In this document: one piece after another, positions 40,351 through 50,097 of the stretch
Layout: each line of letters starts with the position of its first letter
Numbering within the stretch: the stretch's first letter is position 1
NCBI GenBank assembly: GCA_032718475.1
Contig: JAUCBJ010001848.1
Coordinates: 1 to 64,000 of the forward strand
Direction of reading: 5' to 3'
Source of the DNA: Nemertoderma westbladi
Taxonomy: Eukaryota > Xenacoelomorpha > Nemertodermatida > Nemertodermatidae
DNA length: 64,000 nucleotides
Notes under the pieces: model-generated
Databases searched by the model: none
Seen by the model: only the letters and a program-made list of their open reading frames with translations
Told to the model about the DNA's origin: nothing
Translations under genes and position numbers: made by a program

Positions 40351-41370
40351 TTACCCCCCCCCCCCCCCCCCCCCCCCCGCCCGTACGGTCACACCAGTCT
40401 TGGGTCTGTCGGTCCCTGTAAGTGGGGTATTAATAAATGTATCCACGGCCCCTGGCTCCTCGAAAATACTCGAGCTAGCCCCACTCTCAGACGCCCCTAT
40501 TCGCGCCAGTTCCCGTTCGCGCGTGTGTATAGCTTTGTACCCTGTAAGCTCACCTTGACGTTTCTCTAGTTCTTTTCGCTCACACTCCTTCCTTGCCATT
40601 CTCTCTTTACACTCCCGTACGTCCCGCTCGGCCAATTCCAACTCTCTTCTAGCCCCCTCCCTTCATCTCGCCTCACGCTCTCTGCGTTCGTTTTCCTCTC
40701 TCTCCTCGCGTTCCTTGCACTCGTTTTCCTCTTTCGCCTCATGTTCCCTACGTTCCGCCTCACGCTCTGTGCGCTCATTTTTCTCTCTCGCCTCGCGCTC
40801 CTTTCACTCGTTTTCCTCTTTCGCCTCACATTCCCTACGTTCCGCCTCACGCTCTTTGCGCTCAATTTTCTCTCTCGCTACACGTTCCCTGCGTTCCGCC
40901 TCACGCTCTTCTTGTTCCTTCCTCCCTACTTCCTCACACTCCCTAAGGCTTCTCGCGGCCCTTTCGGCCCTCTCTCCGGTTTCCTTAATCAACGCCATTT
41001 CCCTCTCTAGCAGCACTCTCCCCTCCTCTAACCGTCTACCTACTTCCCTTTGACCTTGCTCTATTAAATCGAGACGGTACGTGGCATTTATCTCTCTCAC
41101 CCGTCTTCCTTTCGCAGAGGATGTAGCAGACTTATCGGTTGTAACGGATTCCCTCCGCCTCCCCGTCCTACTAACTTTTCCCCGCCTCCCGGAACTTCCT
41201 CTGACCGACGAGGCCGAATCCTCGGGGTTAACCTCGGATTCTTCGTCCTCAGGTCTCTCCCAACCCACTAATTTTACTCCCCGGGCATCGACTAAGTATG
41301 GCCCTACGTACACTACGCTAGGTTCCATACCCCTATACCGCATACAGTCAGACATACAGTCCCTCGGCAA
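40351..41370 (-). pseudogene. BEL-B ORF-b: coiled-coil gag-region protein
   Basis: One frame from an ATG at 41370 to the G run, broken by TGA at 40804-40806 and 40663-40665. It begins with VVYVGPYLVDARG and VNPED, conserved in BEL-C. It becomes a long Glu/Arg/Lys helix (EREAERREC-type repeats) and ends with EEPGAVDTFINTPLTGT. The heptad-like charge pattern indicates a coiled coil. The DNA of the helix is itself a loose 36-bp repeat, so overlapping frames look open too. Confidence 0.6.
40354..40378 (-). repeat. 25-base G run in BEL-B ORF-b
   Basis: An uninterrupted run of 25 Gs on the coding strand lies at the end of ORF-b. Shorter G runs occupy 38784-38796 (end of ORF-c) and about 39658-39667 (within ORF-c). 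Run length decides the downstream frame. Confidence 0.9.
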
Positions 41371-41439
41371 CCCCTCTCGCTCTCTCCTTGGCCAGTTCTC
41401 TTTGCCCGAAGCACATTAGGTAATAAAAGTGTCTATTCG

Positions 41440-41449
41440 ACTCACCTAG
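41440..41449 (-). promoter_or_regulatory. Candidate 5' splice site after BEL-B ORF-a
   Basis: In element orientation CTAG|GTGAGT directly follows the ORF-a TGA (41450-41452). The same ten bases occur in BEL-C at 13859-13868. It is a near-perfect U1 match and could be the donor for a spliced ORF3 message. Confidence 0.4.
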
Positions 41450-42013
41450 TCATTTCCTCAGTCTCATCTCGTCTATCTTCGCCCCCTCTTTGGCCTCCTT
41501 TAACAGTTTCTGGGTCGCGTTGTAGGCCCGTCGAAGTCGATCAGAAACCCCGACGTCCTCGTCGCCGACCTCTCTTCTGTCTCTCCGGGTCCGACATCGT
41601 ACCGTCGGCCCCACCGTCGCCGTTTCGGTGGGCCGCTCGTCGCCCTCGGCCTGTGGCTGGCCGGTGACATCGGTACTGACATCTCCTCCATCTCTCCGGG
41701 TCCGGCGTCGTACCGTCAGCCCCACCGTCGCCGTTTCGGTGGGCCGCTCGTCGCCCTCAGCCTGTGGCTGGCCGGCGACATCAGTACTTCGACCCACGTC
41801 CCGTGTCGACTCATCTCCTTCTCCCTCCTTTCCGCTCTCTCCTTCTCTCGGCTCGACCTCGGGTTCCAGGCGGCCCCCCTCATCCTGAACTGCCGGATGA
41901 CACGTTACCGATGGGTCCGGCGTTGTGGGCCTGTACCGCCTGGTTGCGGCCTCGCGGATCATTAATTCTTCGTCCGGGGTCCGCGTCGGCGTTGTCTCTC
42001 CCGACTGACTCAT
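41450..42013 (-). CDS. BEL-B ORF-a: leader protein
   Basis: 187 codons, starting 60 bases after the LTR, the first ATG of the transcript. It is Glu/Thr/Arg-rich and probably disordered. Residues about 90-150 hold a duplicated 36-residue unit (DVAGQPQAEGDERPTETATV). The C-terminus, GVSDRLRRAYNATQKLLKEA, is predicted helical and is the best conserved part in BEL-C. No family is recognised. It may be a gag N-terminus. Confidence 0.55.
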   Translation of the reverse strand: MSQSGETTPTRTPDEELMIREAATRRYRPTTPDPSVTCHPAVQDEGGRLEPEVEPREGESGKEGEGDESTRDVGRSTDVAGQPQAEGDERPTETATVGLTVRRRTRRDGGDVSTDVTGQPQAEGDERPTETATVGPTVRCRTRRDRREVGDEDVGVSDRLRRAYNATQKLLKEAKEGAKIDEMRLRK

Positions 42014-42073
42014 CTCGCTTGGTTCGATTGGTGGAGTTTAGCTAGCTAGGGCGGCAACTCTGAATTTAATTAC

Positions 42074-42623
42074 TGTGACGGGATCCAGGAAGGATCCCGG
42101 TTTATCCGGTTGTTTAGTTCACGCGTCCCCGCCGTGTGTGAAAGGTAAAAAGAGTTCGTGTCGTTCGTCGTATATAATAATCGGCTGTACGGGTATATAG
42201 ATATAGGTATAGATATAGATAATGTTGTCGTACATGGAAGGCGGGATACGGTAATTAAAGTCCCGGTCCTTCCCTAGCTAAACTAACTAACCTAACTAGC
42301 ACCAATACACCATACTAAGATAACTGAACTGAAATGATTACTGCCAACTGGCTATATTGCACGGGTTGGCCTTGTTAGTCTACCTAATCGATGCCTTCCC
42401 CCCCCCCTGATTGGTTGATACCCTTGTTGGCGCCCTTTGGAGTGTTCCCGTTCACTCCACCTGTTCTCTCTTGGTTAGGGGTTTGGCCCCTGACCCTCAT
42501 TGTGTGTTTCTCCTTCCCATTTTGTTGGGGTGGCACGAGTGATTGATTACCCAATCTCGTGGCCCCCAATATTGCTTATCGGCTTAACTTTATGGGGTGT
42601 TAGCGGGATTGAATAAGCTAACA
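42074..42623 (-). repeat. BEL-B 5' LTR
   Basis: 550 bp, the upstream LTR in element orientation. It is near-identical to 28480-29034; differences are mostly in a C run and a short tandem 'tatagatatagg'. No TGG-type primer-binding site follows it (the element reads GTAATTAAATTCAGAG). Confidence 0.9.
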
Positions 42624-42628
42624 TACCA

Positions 42629-43801
42629 CAACACCATGAATTACAGCGCGCTATGATACTGGACGCACATGTACAACTCAAACACGTGGGTAGACACCAC
42701 TGTCTATCACACTTACGCTCGAGGTTTGTACTGATTAGACCTAGTAAGGCACTGAGTTCGGTAACACGAAACTGTATGATTTGTAAGAAAGTGCACGTGA
42801 GGATAGGACACCAGGAAATGAGTGAACTACCACTAGCTAGATTACAGGCGTTTAGACCCCCTTTCACTGAGACGGGGATAGACTGTTTTGGACCCATAAT
42901 CGCGAAACGCGGAAGGGTACAGGTAAAACGTTGGGGATTGATCTTCACTTGCATGGCCAGCAGAGCTGTCCATATTGAGCGTGTGACAGATTTAACCACC
43001 AATGCCTTTATCCTAGCCTTACGGCGATTTATCGCTAGACGTGGATTGGTCAAATCCATTTACTGCGACCAAGGGACAAACTTTGTGGGTGCACGGAACG
43101 AGATAACCAGAGCTTTGAGAAAGTTGGACCAAAACCAGATTTCCGAGGAACTACGTTCTCACCATATTGTTTGGAATTTTAATACTCCAGACAGTCCGTG
43201 GAGAGGCGGCGTTTGGGAAAGGCTGATTGGCTCAATAAAAACAGCTATGGCTAAAGTGATACCGACGCAACACATTATGACAGACGACCAACTGACGACG
43301 TTACTAATAGAAATCGAAGCGATCTTAAACACTAGACCGATCGCTTTGATCCCAGACAATAATGATGCACAGTTTGCCTTGACACCAGCGCACCTGCTTA
43401 TGCAGGCGCCGACGACATTGTTGCCCATTTCGGTACCCGTTGATAGTGACGGATACTGCAACAAGGCTTGGAAAATCACTCAACTACTTGCAAATAAATT
43501 CTGGGAAATATGGCAGAAATATTATTTGCCCTCTATTTCGACCAGAACCTCTTGGTATCTAAATACACGATGTTTGAGACGTGGTGACCATGTTTTATTG
43601 GCTGAAGCTAATCTGAAAAGACGGTTTTGGCTGACTGGAGTCATTTTGACCACACACCCTACATCCGGTGTAGTAAGGACCGTTACTGTTAGGACTATCG
43701 ACGGGCGTACCGTAGATAGGCCTGTACAACGTCTCGTACTCCTAGAGGAAACTAGAAACGAGACAGGAGACTACAAATCTCCACCCAATATTAGTAAATA
43801 G
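42629..43801 (+). pseudogene. BEL-A integrase
   Basis: It resumes BEL-A pol in frame after BEL-B. The zinc domain is HHC...CMICKK. The core has D in GIDCFGPI, D in YCDQGTNFVGA and E in GGVWERLIGSIK, all DDE residues present. The C-terminal domain, LRRGDHVLLAEANLKRRFW with VRTVTVRTIDGR, is also intact. It ends at a TAG (43799-43801). The segment itself has no stop, but the gene is broken by the BEL-B insertion and upstream stops. Confidence 0.85.
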
Positions 43802-44542
43802 ATGTGGGACCTTTGATGGCCGCCACATAGCTTTACCGTATTTTAGTAATTTTGTATTTTGTATTACTGTATGTGCATTTGTAATCCTCTTCACTGTAGA
43901 TAGAGACAGCGGTGGAATTCCATTGTCTTTATATGTGAACATGGAGGGTAGTACCCTTATGTATCACATAGGAGCGGGATTGTGTGTACAGTAGGAATGG
44001 AATTCCACTTGGAACCCACAAGTGAGACAATTTTTCAAAAATTATTAGACAAATCCATTTATTTGGATTTAAATTTAAGAAAAACGATTCTCCAGTGAAT
44101 GCAAATTCTAGAATACAGCTAGATAAAAATTAAAATTTGGGGAGGACAAGAGCGGATGGAAGGCTTGCGAGCCTACCGATAAATTTTTTGGAAAAAGAAA
44201 ACCGGCCTTGTTCTACGTAGTCGTGTCTACTATTATTTAGACCAATTAATTCTCGACTGCACTATTTTCTTTTGGGAATGTAGTGGGGAAATTAAAAGGT
44301 GAGTATTTTAGACTCGCGGCGAGTTTACCCGGAATTCGTTTTTTATCGGCACATTTTTTTTTTTTTGGATTAGGAGCCAGTGCGAAATCACGCGAACCCG
44401 AAATCATTAGGCAAATGGGTTGGGGTTTAGAGCAGAGTTGAGCCAAAAGCCGACAAACTCTAAGTCACCTCACATCTAACCTCTATTTTGTGCTTCATCT
44501 AGTAGAAACGTAACGATATGTAACCATATATATTCGTATACG
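43802..44542 (+). other. Spacer between BEL-A integrase and ORF3
   Basis: Non-coding and AT-rich. It contains one copy of the palindromic 20-mer (44158-44177). Confidence 0.5.
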
Positions 44543-47500
44543 ATGGCGGAGAAGATGTATAAGGAGTTACGTCAAGGGTTTACGCAAGAACAAGAGCACC
44601 AGGCGCCATTTAACCGTTATGGAGCTAAAAACTTTAGTGTGTTTGGAGTGGAGAGTATGGCTAGGAGTACAGCCAAGCTCGCTAAATCCAAGGCAGACCC
44701 GAATGTTACGCAACAGCAGTTGGACGCATATAACAAAAGAACGGAGGAATTACGCACGGAGTTCAATGCGTTATATCCCTACGATGCGTTATGCGACGCT
44801 AGCGACATTTGCGAGGATCCAGACACGGAGATATGCCGATTGTATCATACGCTGCAATATTTGACGGTAAATGAACCTTTACCTGCAGCCAGAGACGAAT
44901 TCGAAGGTATGCATCTTTATAGACGCGCCCGAGGAGCGGATCCAGAGAGCAAGGACGCGTTCTCCATATACAAACTGTTTTATAAATGTGGAGCCTGTAT
45001 GCGCGATCAAGACAACGCGATTCCTATGCGGTTGAACTCGGAGAACCCCGAGCCGATATTAGCGCGATGTTCACACCACCAAAGTCTACGTTACCAAGAA
45101 GGCGGATATCCTTTGACAAATCCGTATCATTCGTTTGAAATGAGTGGACCGAACGCGGGTGAGATCGTTATTTACGAACCCAAATTAGTCGAACCAGACG
45201 TCTACAGCATGGTAGTGGACGAGTCTAATAAGTCGACACAAGAGAAACGGGAAGCTTTGAGCCTCTACAAGGCGTACAAGGCGTACGAGAAAGGCGAGAT
45301 CGAGGAGTTCGGCGGAAGGCTCGTGGGCCTACCATTCTATTGGATATCCCACGATCAAACCGAACCCAAGGAGATGACACCCGAGCTCTTCGATAGTATC
45401 ACCTTTGCTCAGCGTTTGTCGCAGAGACTACAGATACCTCATGTCGAGATGACGCGAGAACCTCAGCCCCATTCTACTGGAGCGATAGTACCGGTTGCGA
45501 GACCAACTAGTTTTCCTATTAGTATACCGACCCGGAAGGAGACAACTTACGAGATCCCTATAGTTGAACACCCGGAGATCATTTCGAACCTGGATTTCCT
45601 CCCATCGGTTACCTTTGGTGATGTGTTAGAGTCAGCCGAGTTGCGGAAAGTAATAGTTCAAAAAATCGTACGCAACGTGCCTCCACATATTACGGACTTT
45701 AAGGAAGTGGATGGCGCGGGGACGGATATCGCACCTTGTATCTTGCGAGGATATCTGATGAGAACGATTCGATTATGGATCGGAGTTGGAACGTTTGAGA
45801 CCGACACCGATATCGCGACCAATTGGACCGGTAAACCTATTAGTTTCGATGATGAAAAGTCGATTGGGAGAATTTGGAACCCTACCGACGATTTACTCGA
45901 CGATTGGGATGTGACTAGCCGATCTCTAAAGGAGAATGGTTATATTTTTTACGATAATGAAGGAGGAAGCCATCAGCAAAGCCTCACTTCGAAGACTATA
46001 CAGATTAGAGCACCAGATGGCGTGTTACATGTTTTCATCCGACAGAGGAGTGATAGGAAGATGCCTAAGCCGGAAGGAACGACGCAAAGAAACGCGATGA
46101 TAAAACGGATAGTTAAATCCATGGACCTGGCTTGTAGCATAGAAGCTAGGATGTTACCAAAGGCCGTGCGAGACGTTGTGTTTGACAAGAGCATCGTCAA
46201 GATCGGATCCGGTGTACGGGATGACCGTATTAGCGACTTTGCAGGGATGCCCACGGAAGAGGACCGATTGCCTACGCCATACGTGGATACTAGACCATTG
46301 TTGCTTTGGGCTATCGAGCAAGGATACTTTAGGGAGTATAACACGCTAAAAACTGGGACGGGTTATATCTCATATCTAATGTTCAGTTGGGATTACAAGG
46401 AGAGTAAGAGGAGCAAATACACGGACGTATACGGAGAGGGAGATACCCCCTGCGTAAACGAGTTCGAGTCACAGTTGAAGTGGCGAGGTTGCGTGTATTG
46501 GGCGATTACTTCACCTCCGCGAATAATCTTGCAATACTATTTAGCGATAGAATCTTCGGTTAACGTTTGTTTCATCGCGGATGTAGTATCCAGAACCCTA
46601 AAGTGACACCCGTTATGTCTCGGCGAAGGACATACCTTTTACGATGGAGGAAGGACGCATACTGATGTATTCCGACGATTTCTCCAACCCTTTTATAACA
46701 CCGATGCGCACTGCGAAGTTTTCACGCGAGCGGGACTTAGCGTTTTCAGGGACGTCTATCTCACTCACGCGGGAAGTCTAGTCGACAGACCGTCGATGTT
46801 AACGTTAGTACCCTACGACGGGGAACGCCACGCGGAATTCGAACGCCCGGAAGGATCCTGGAAGGCTCGCGAGCCTACCGCCCATCACGACGATGTGGAT
46901 CCGACCGAGTTGGCGCTAATAGACGAACCGTTGCGGCAACTCATAGAGATAGAGGAGAACCTTCCGAGGAAGACGCGAACTGAGATACGCGAGTTGGAGA
47001 AAAGCGATGCCATGGTTTGTGTACAACCTACGGAGACGAACATACCGACTGACCCGGATGATGAGAATTATCACGTGGACGGTAGCGCTCGCCCCATCGG
47101 AGATCTCATCTATGAGCGAGTTTGGTACCCTGCCAACACTATTTGTGGCAGATGCGGGGCAACTGGCCATCACGCAAAGAAATCACGCAATCATCACGCA
47201 AAGAAGCACATATCTCTACCGGATTTAGTATGCAACTGGTGCAGGGATCAACGTTCGCACACTTTCTACACTTGCTGGCGTTTCGTGGCGCAGTGCACTT
47301 ATTGTAATATTAAGGGCCATAGGGCATCCGAATGTCAACTTAGAGACGTCCCCTATGAGCACATGTCAGTTAAAATCGTTCGACAGTTATTCGACCATTG
47401 GGAGGATCTAGCAGACGAGCATGTATCGACGCAGCGACGCCGTTTCCCTATGAGAGCACATTTGGGATTTTGGGCCGTAAACCCTCTCATAATGTCAAAG

Positions 47501-47704
47501 GAAGGATATGTATCGGCTATGCCTCAGTATGATGAATTGTTGGAGGTGTTGGATATATTGCCATTGGACAGCGGATTCAAAGTTGTGCGGGACTATTTCT
47601 TACAGGTGCACCCCGACAACAAGAATACTTGGAACTTTCAAACTGTGGTGAACAAGATTACCGCCGGAGAATTCGATAAACTGCGAGTTGAACAGCGGAA
47701 TTGA
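44543..47704 (+). pseudogene. BEL-A ORF3: exonuclease-like module plus zinc knuckles, one internal TGA
   Basis: A single frame of 1053 codons, interrupted only by TGA at 46604-46606. Residues 1-360 are specific to BEL-A and include a possible zinc site (C149, C152, C176, H178/H179). The module shared with BEL-B starts near residue 465: GYIFYDNEGG (D471, E473), VLHVFI, LPKAVRDVV, IVKIGSGVRDDRI (D561), VDTRPLL and VYWAITSP (Y652, T656 where Asp is expected). After the TGA the homology continues. Two degenerate knuckles and one canonical knuckle follow (CGRCGATGHH, CNWCRDQRSHTFYTC, CTYCNIKGHRASEC), then the shared tail FDHWEDLADEHV. Palindromic 20-mers lie at 45314 and 46860. Motif III lacks the acidic residue, so catalysis is doubtful. 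Confidence 0.7.
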
Positions 47705-47791
47705 GGAGCCCGGCATTCGATAGCTTAGGTATACCGGAGCGCATTTTATCACAAACGCGTAACCTCGTGTATTCTGGACGAGACCGACGTT

Positions 47792-48274
47792 TTGCGTGAG
47801 ACTGGCTTCAAGGCCACGTCGTTAGCAGAGAAGACGCGTCACCCACAGGATGATCAGCAATTTCGTATACTCAAAGCCCAGAAGGCCGGACAAGAAATAA
47901 AGAAGATAGTAAATGTCGCTGAGAGGACGACATCGAAGTCGCAAATCCGGATGACTCGGGGCACGGTTTCCCTTGCTAGAGAACCACACGGATGGACGGG
48001 ATACGCTTTGCCGGAACCCATTAGGATTCAAACGACGTCAGAGAGCGAGGTGTCAGCGGACGGAACAGTCCCACCCTTTCGACTTCCTCCTAGCGTTGTG
48101 GAGACTCGATCCGATGTTAAGCCAACAGTTGGAATCGGACGAGGATTTAGAGGATTGAACGCACGATGGATGTGCGAAACTCCCATCGTCCCCTTTCCTA
48201 GTGTTTTTGAACCACCGACAACTCGACGCCGAAGTCCGAGCCCAGTTCGACATCGACCACCACCATCGCAATAG
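47792..48274 (+). CDS. Possible C-terminal continuation of BEL-A ORF3
   Basis: 160 codons in the same frame as ORF3, separated by TGA (47702-47704) and TAG (47726-47728). It is basic and Pro/Ser/Arg-rich with no recognised domain, ending in RRRSPSPVRHRPPP. It may be a former C-terminal tail or chance. Confidence 0.3.
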   Translation: MRETGFKATSLAEKTRHPQDDQQFRILKAQKAGQEIKKIVNVAERTTSKSQIRMTRGTVSLAREPHGWTGYALPEPIRIQTTSESEVSADGTVPPFRLPPSVVETRSDVKPTVGIGRGFRGLNARWMCETPIVPFPSVFEPPTTRRRSPSPVRHRPPPSQ

Positions 48275-48938
48275 AGGACGTGGACGAGCCCACTCAGCAA
48301 AGGAATAGGAAAGCGAGAAGAAGGAAGGCTTGCGAGCCTACCGATATTTGGATATTTATATTCGGATATTATATTTGGACACTATATTTGGGTATTTATA
48401 TCAGACATTATGTATGAATGTTGGATTTGGAGGAGCGAGATGGAAAGGAAGGCTTGCGAGCCTACCGTTAGCAATTAGTGCTCAGGAGAAGATATCCAGA
48501 CCAGCAGGACGAACTTTCATATCGTCAAAGGGACACTTTAAGACTTATTTAAAGGATTTTAGCGCTTTATGTTTATTTTATATTTGAACTGATTTAATTT
48601 GGTGGAAGTTTATTATGTATATTTACAATATAAAGATTTATTGAAAGAAGTTACAATTATTTGTTCGATTTGTTTTGATTTATTTGTTCTGATTTGTTTG
48701 ATTTGTTTATCTTGATAACCGAAAGCATTTTGTATTTTAGGCACTAAAGTTAATTGGTAAATTTGTATTTGTATGTACGATCGATTGTATTTACGCCGTA
48801 TCTGCAATATTAAGTATGCAATAATTAGATAGTGATTATTTTATTTTTTAGGCCCCACCAGTAGATTTAGAATTAGTTTGTAAATATTTTGTATTTCGAT
48901 TGGTGAAAACAGTCTTACTTACTGTTTTCATGGAGCGG
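48275..48938 (+). other. BEL-A 3' UTR
   Basis: Non-coding. It carries two palindromic 20-mers (48323-48342 and 48447-48466) and a T/G-rich simple sequence around 48650-48710. Confidence 0.6.
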
Positions 48939-49076
48939 TGATGAATTATTTCACTATTAGATAGCATTTGTAGTTTAACTTTAACGTAAAAACTTTCGAA
49001 AATCCGACGCATTTTGAGTAAGTTACAGTAATGTAATATGCCTATTCATATTTGTATACATAAAACCCCTAGTTAC

Positions 49077-49153
49077 TCTCGTGGTGTAGTGGTCAGATTG
49101 TTAAGGCGTTGGTTACATTACAGATAGGTTACGAGTTCGAATCCCGGTCGGGA
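49077..49153 (+). other. tRNA-like segment in BEL-A right LTR
   Basis: The same segment as in the left LTR, with a cleaner B box, GAGTTCGAATCCC. Both copies lie about 140 bp inside the LTR. Confidence 0.45.
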
Positions 49154-49330
49154 AATTTGTATTTTGGGGCCATTTATTTTCATTTGGTACAGATTGGTAA
49201 GCCAATGAGGTGCGTACAACGTATCGAACGATGAGTTGGGCCAATCATAGGGCATGGAATATCTTATTGCTCCAATGTGAGGCCATCGAATACTCTCGAA
49301 GGTTCTAGTGAATTCTATGTCCTAGATTTA

Positions 49331-49340
49331 GTATATAAAG
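49331..49340 (+). promoter_or_regulatory. TATA box of BEL-A right LTR
   Basis: Counterpart of the left-LTR TATA box, in the same context (TTTAGTATATAAAGGGCTGG). Confidence 0.5.
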
Positions 49341-50097
49341 GGCTGGTTTGCCTTCGGTTATCACTTGTAAAATAACACTTATCATTGTACTTGCTTAGCT
49401 TACTCTTGTAAACTTGCTGCACTAGTTGCACTAATCATTTCGTTATACTTTGTTAGTTTCTTGTTGAAACTATTGTAATTCTGTTTGATAAATCTTTTGC
49501 TAAACTGTAAATACACTGCAAACTCCTGAACATGTTTTCTTTTGGTCCAACCTTGGGACAGCCAAACATCGGGAAGATGGCAGCCTAGACCGTTAGGCCG
49601 TCAGCAACGCAGGGGAAAGATGTCCACAACACGCTAGCGCCCACATTGGATTTGACCGCGCACCCCCTTCGCCCTTCGAAATACTCCACTTGCCATGCAG
49701 CGCCCACTTTATGAGGAAGGTAAGACTTTGTTCGACGCCCTTGCCCGCCGTAAGACCTATAGATCAGGGTAAGCGTGACGCCGTCCTGGATGCCGCAAAA
49801 TTTAGGATCAAATAATTATATTTAGGCAGTTCTAGGCCCCCTTTGTCAGTCCTGCGAACCCCTGGGTTAACCTGCATTTCTCACAGGTGCGAACTATTGC
49901 CATTCGTCAGTACGCGAGTACATAGGTACGGACAGCATATGTTCCATAATTTAGTGATTCGTAGTACTGACTGTTTGGTACCGGTTCGCTTTGTAGAACA
50001 TACATTAGTACCCCCCCCTGCCTGGAGTTAGTTATTTGATCAGGCAAGGAGTATTTCTGCTACCGGCACACCGCTTGGCCTAGGGAGGTTTTATTAA

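Larger units (their letters stand above)
28480..42623 (-). mobile_element. BEL-B: BEL/Pao LTR retrotransposon with ORF3, nested in BEL-A
   Basis: 14.1 kb on the minus strand. LTRs are TGTTAGC...GTCACA. The flanks TACCG (28475-28479) and TACCA (42624-42628) form a 5-bp target duplication with one mismatch. Removing the element leaves the integrase zinc domain of BEL-A in frame. From the 5' end it carries ORF-a, ORF-b, ORF-c, a gag-pol ORF, integrase, a minisatellite, ORF3, 3' UTR, hairpin and polypurine tract. Pol has two frameshifts and one nonsense codon, while ORF3 is fully open. Confidence 0.9.
21607..48466 (+). repeat. Dispersed 20-bp palindromic motif of BEL-A (12 copies)
   Basis: Consensus GGAAGGCTYGCGAGCCTACC, all on the plus strand, at 21607, 22655, 22748, 25270, 25348, 25426, 28066, 44158, 45314, 46860, 48323 and 48447 (each 20 bp). 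The core AGGCTCGCGAGCCT is self-complementary. Variants keep pairing: GGCTTGCAAGCC at 22748, GGCCCGTGGGCC at 28066, GGCTCGTGGGCC (G-T pair) at 45314. Within ORFs it is read in different frames, as GRLASLP, as WKACEPTE and as EGSRAYQ. Three copies are in non-coding parts. I found none in BEL-B or elsewhere. Confidence 0.9.
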
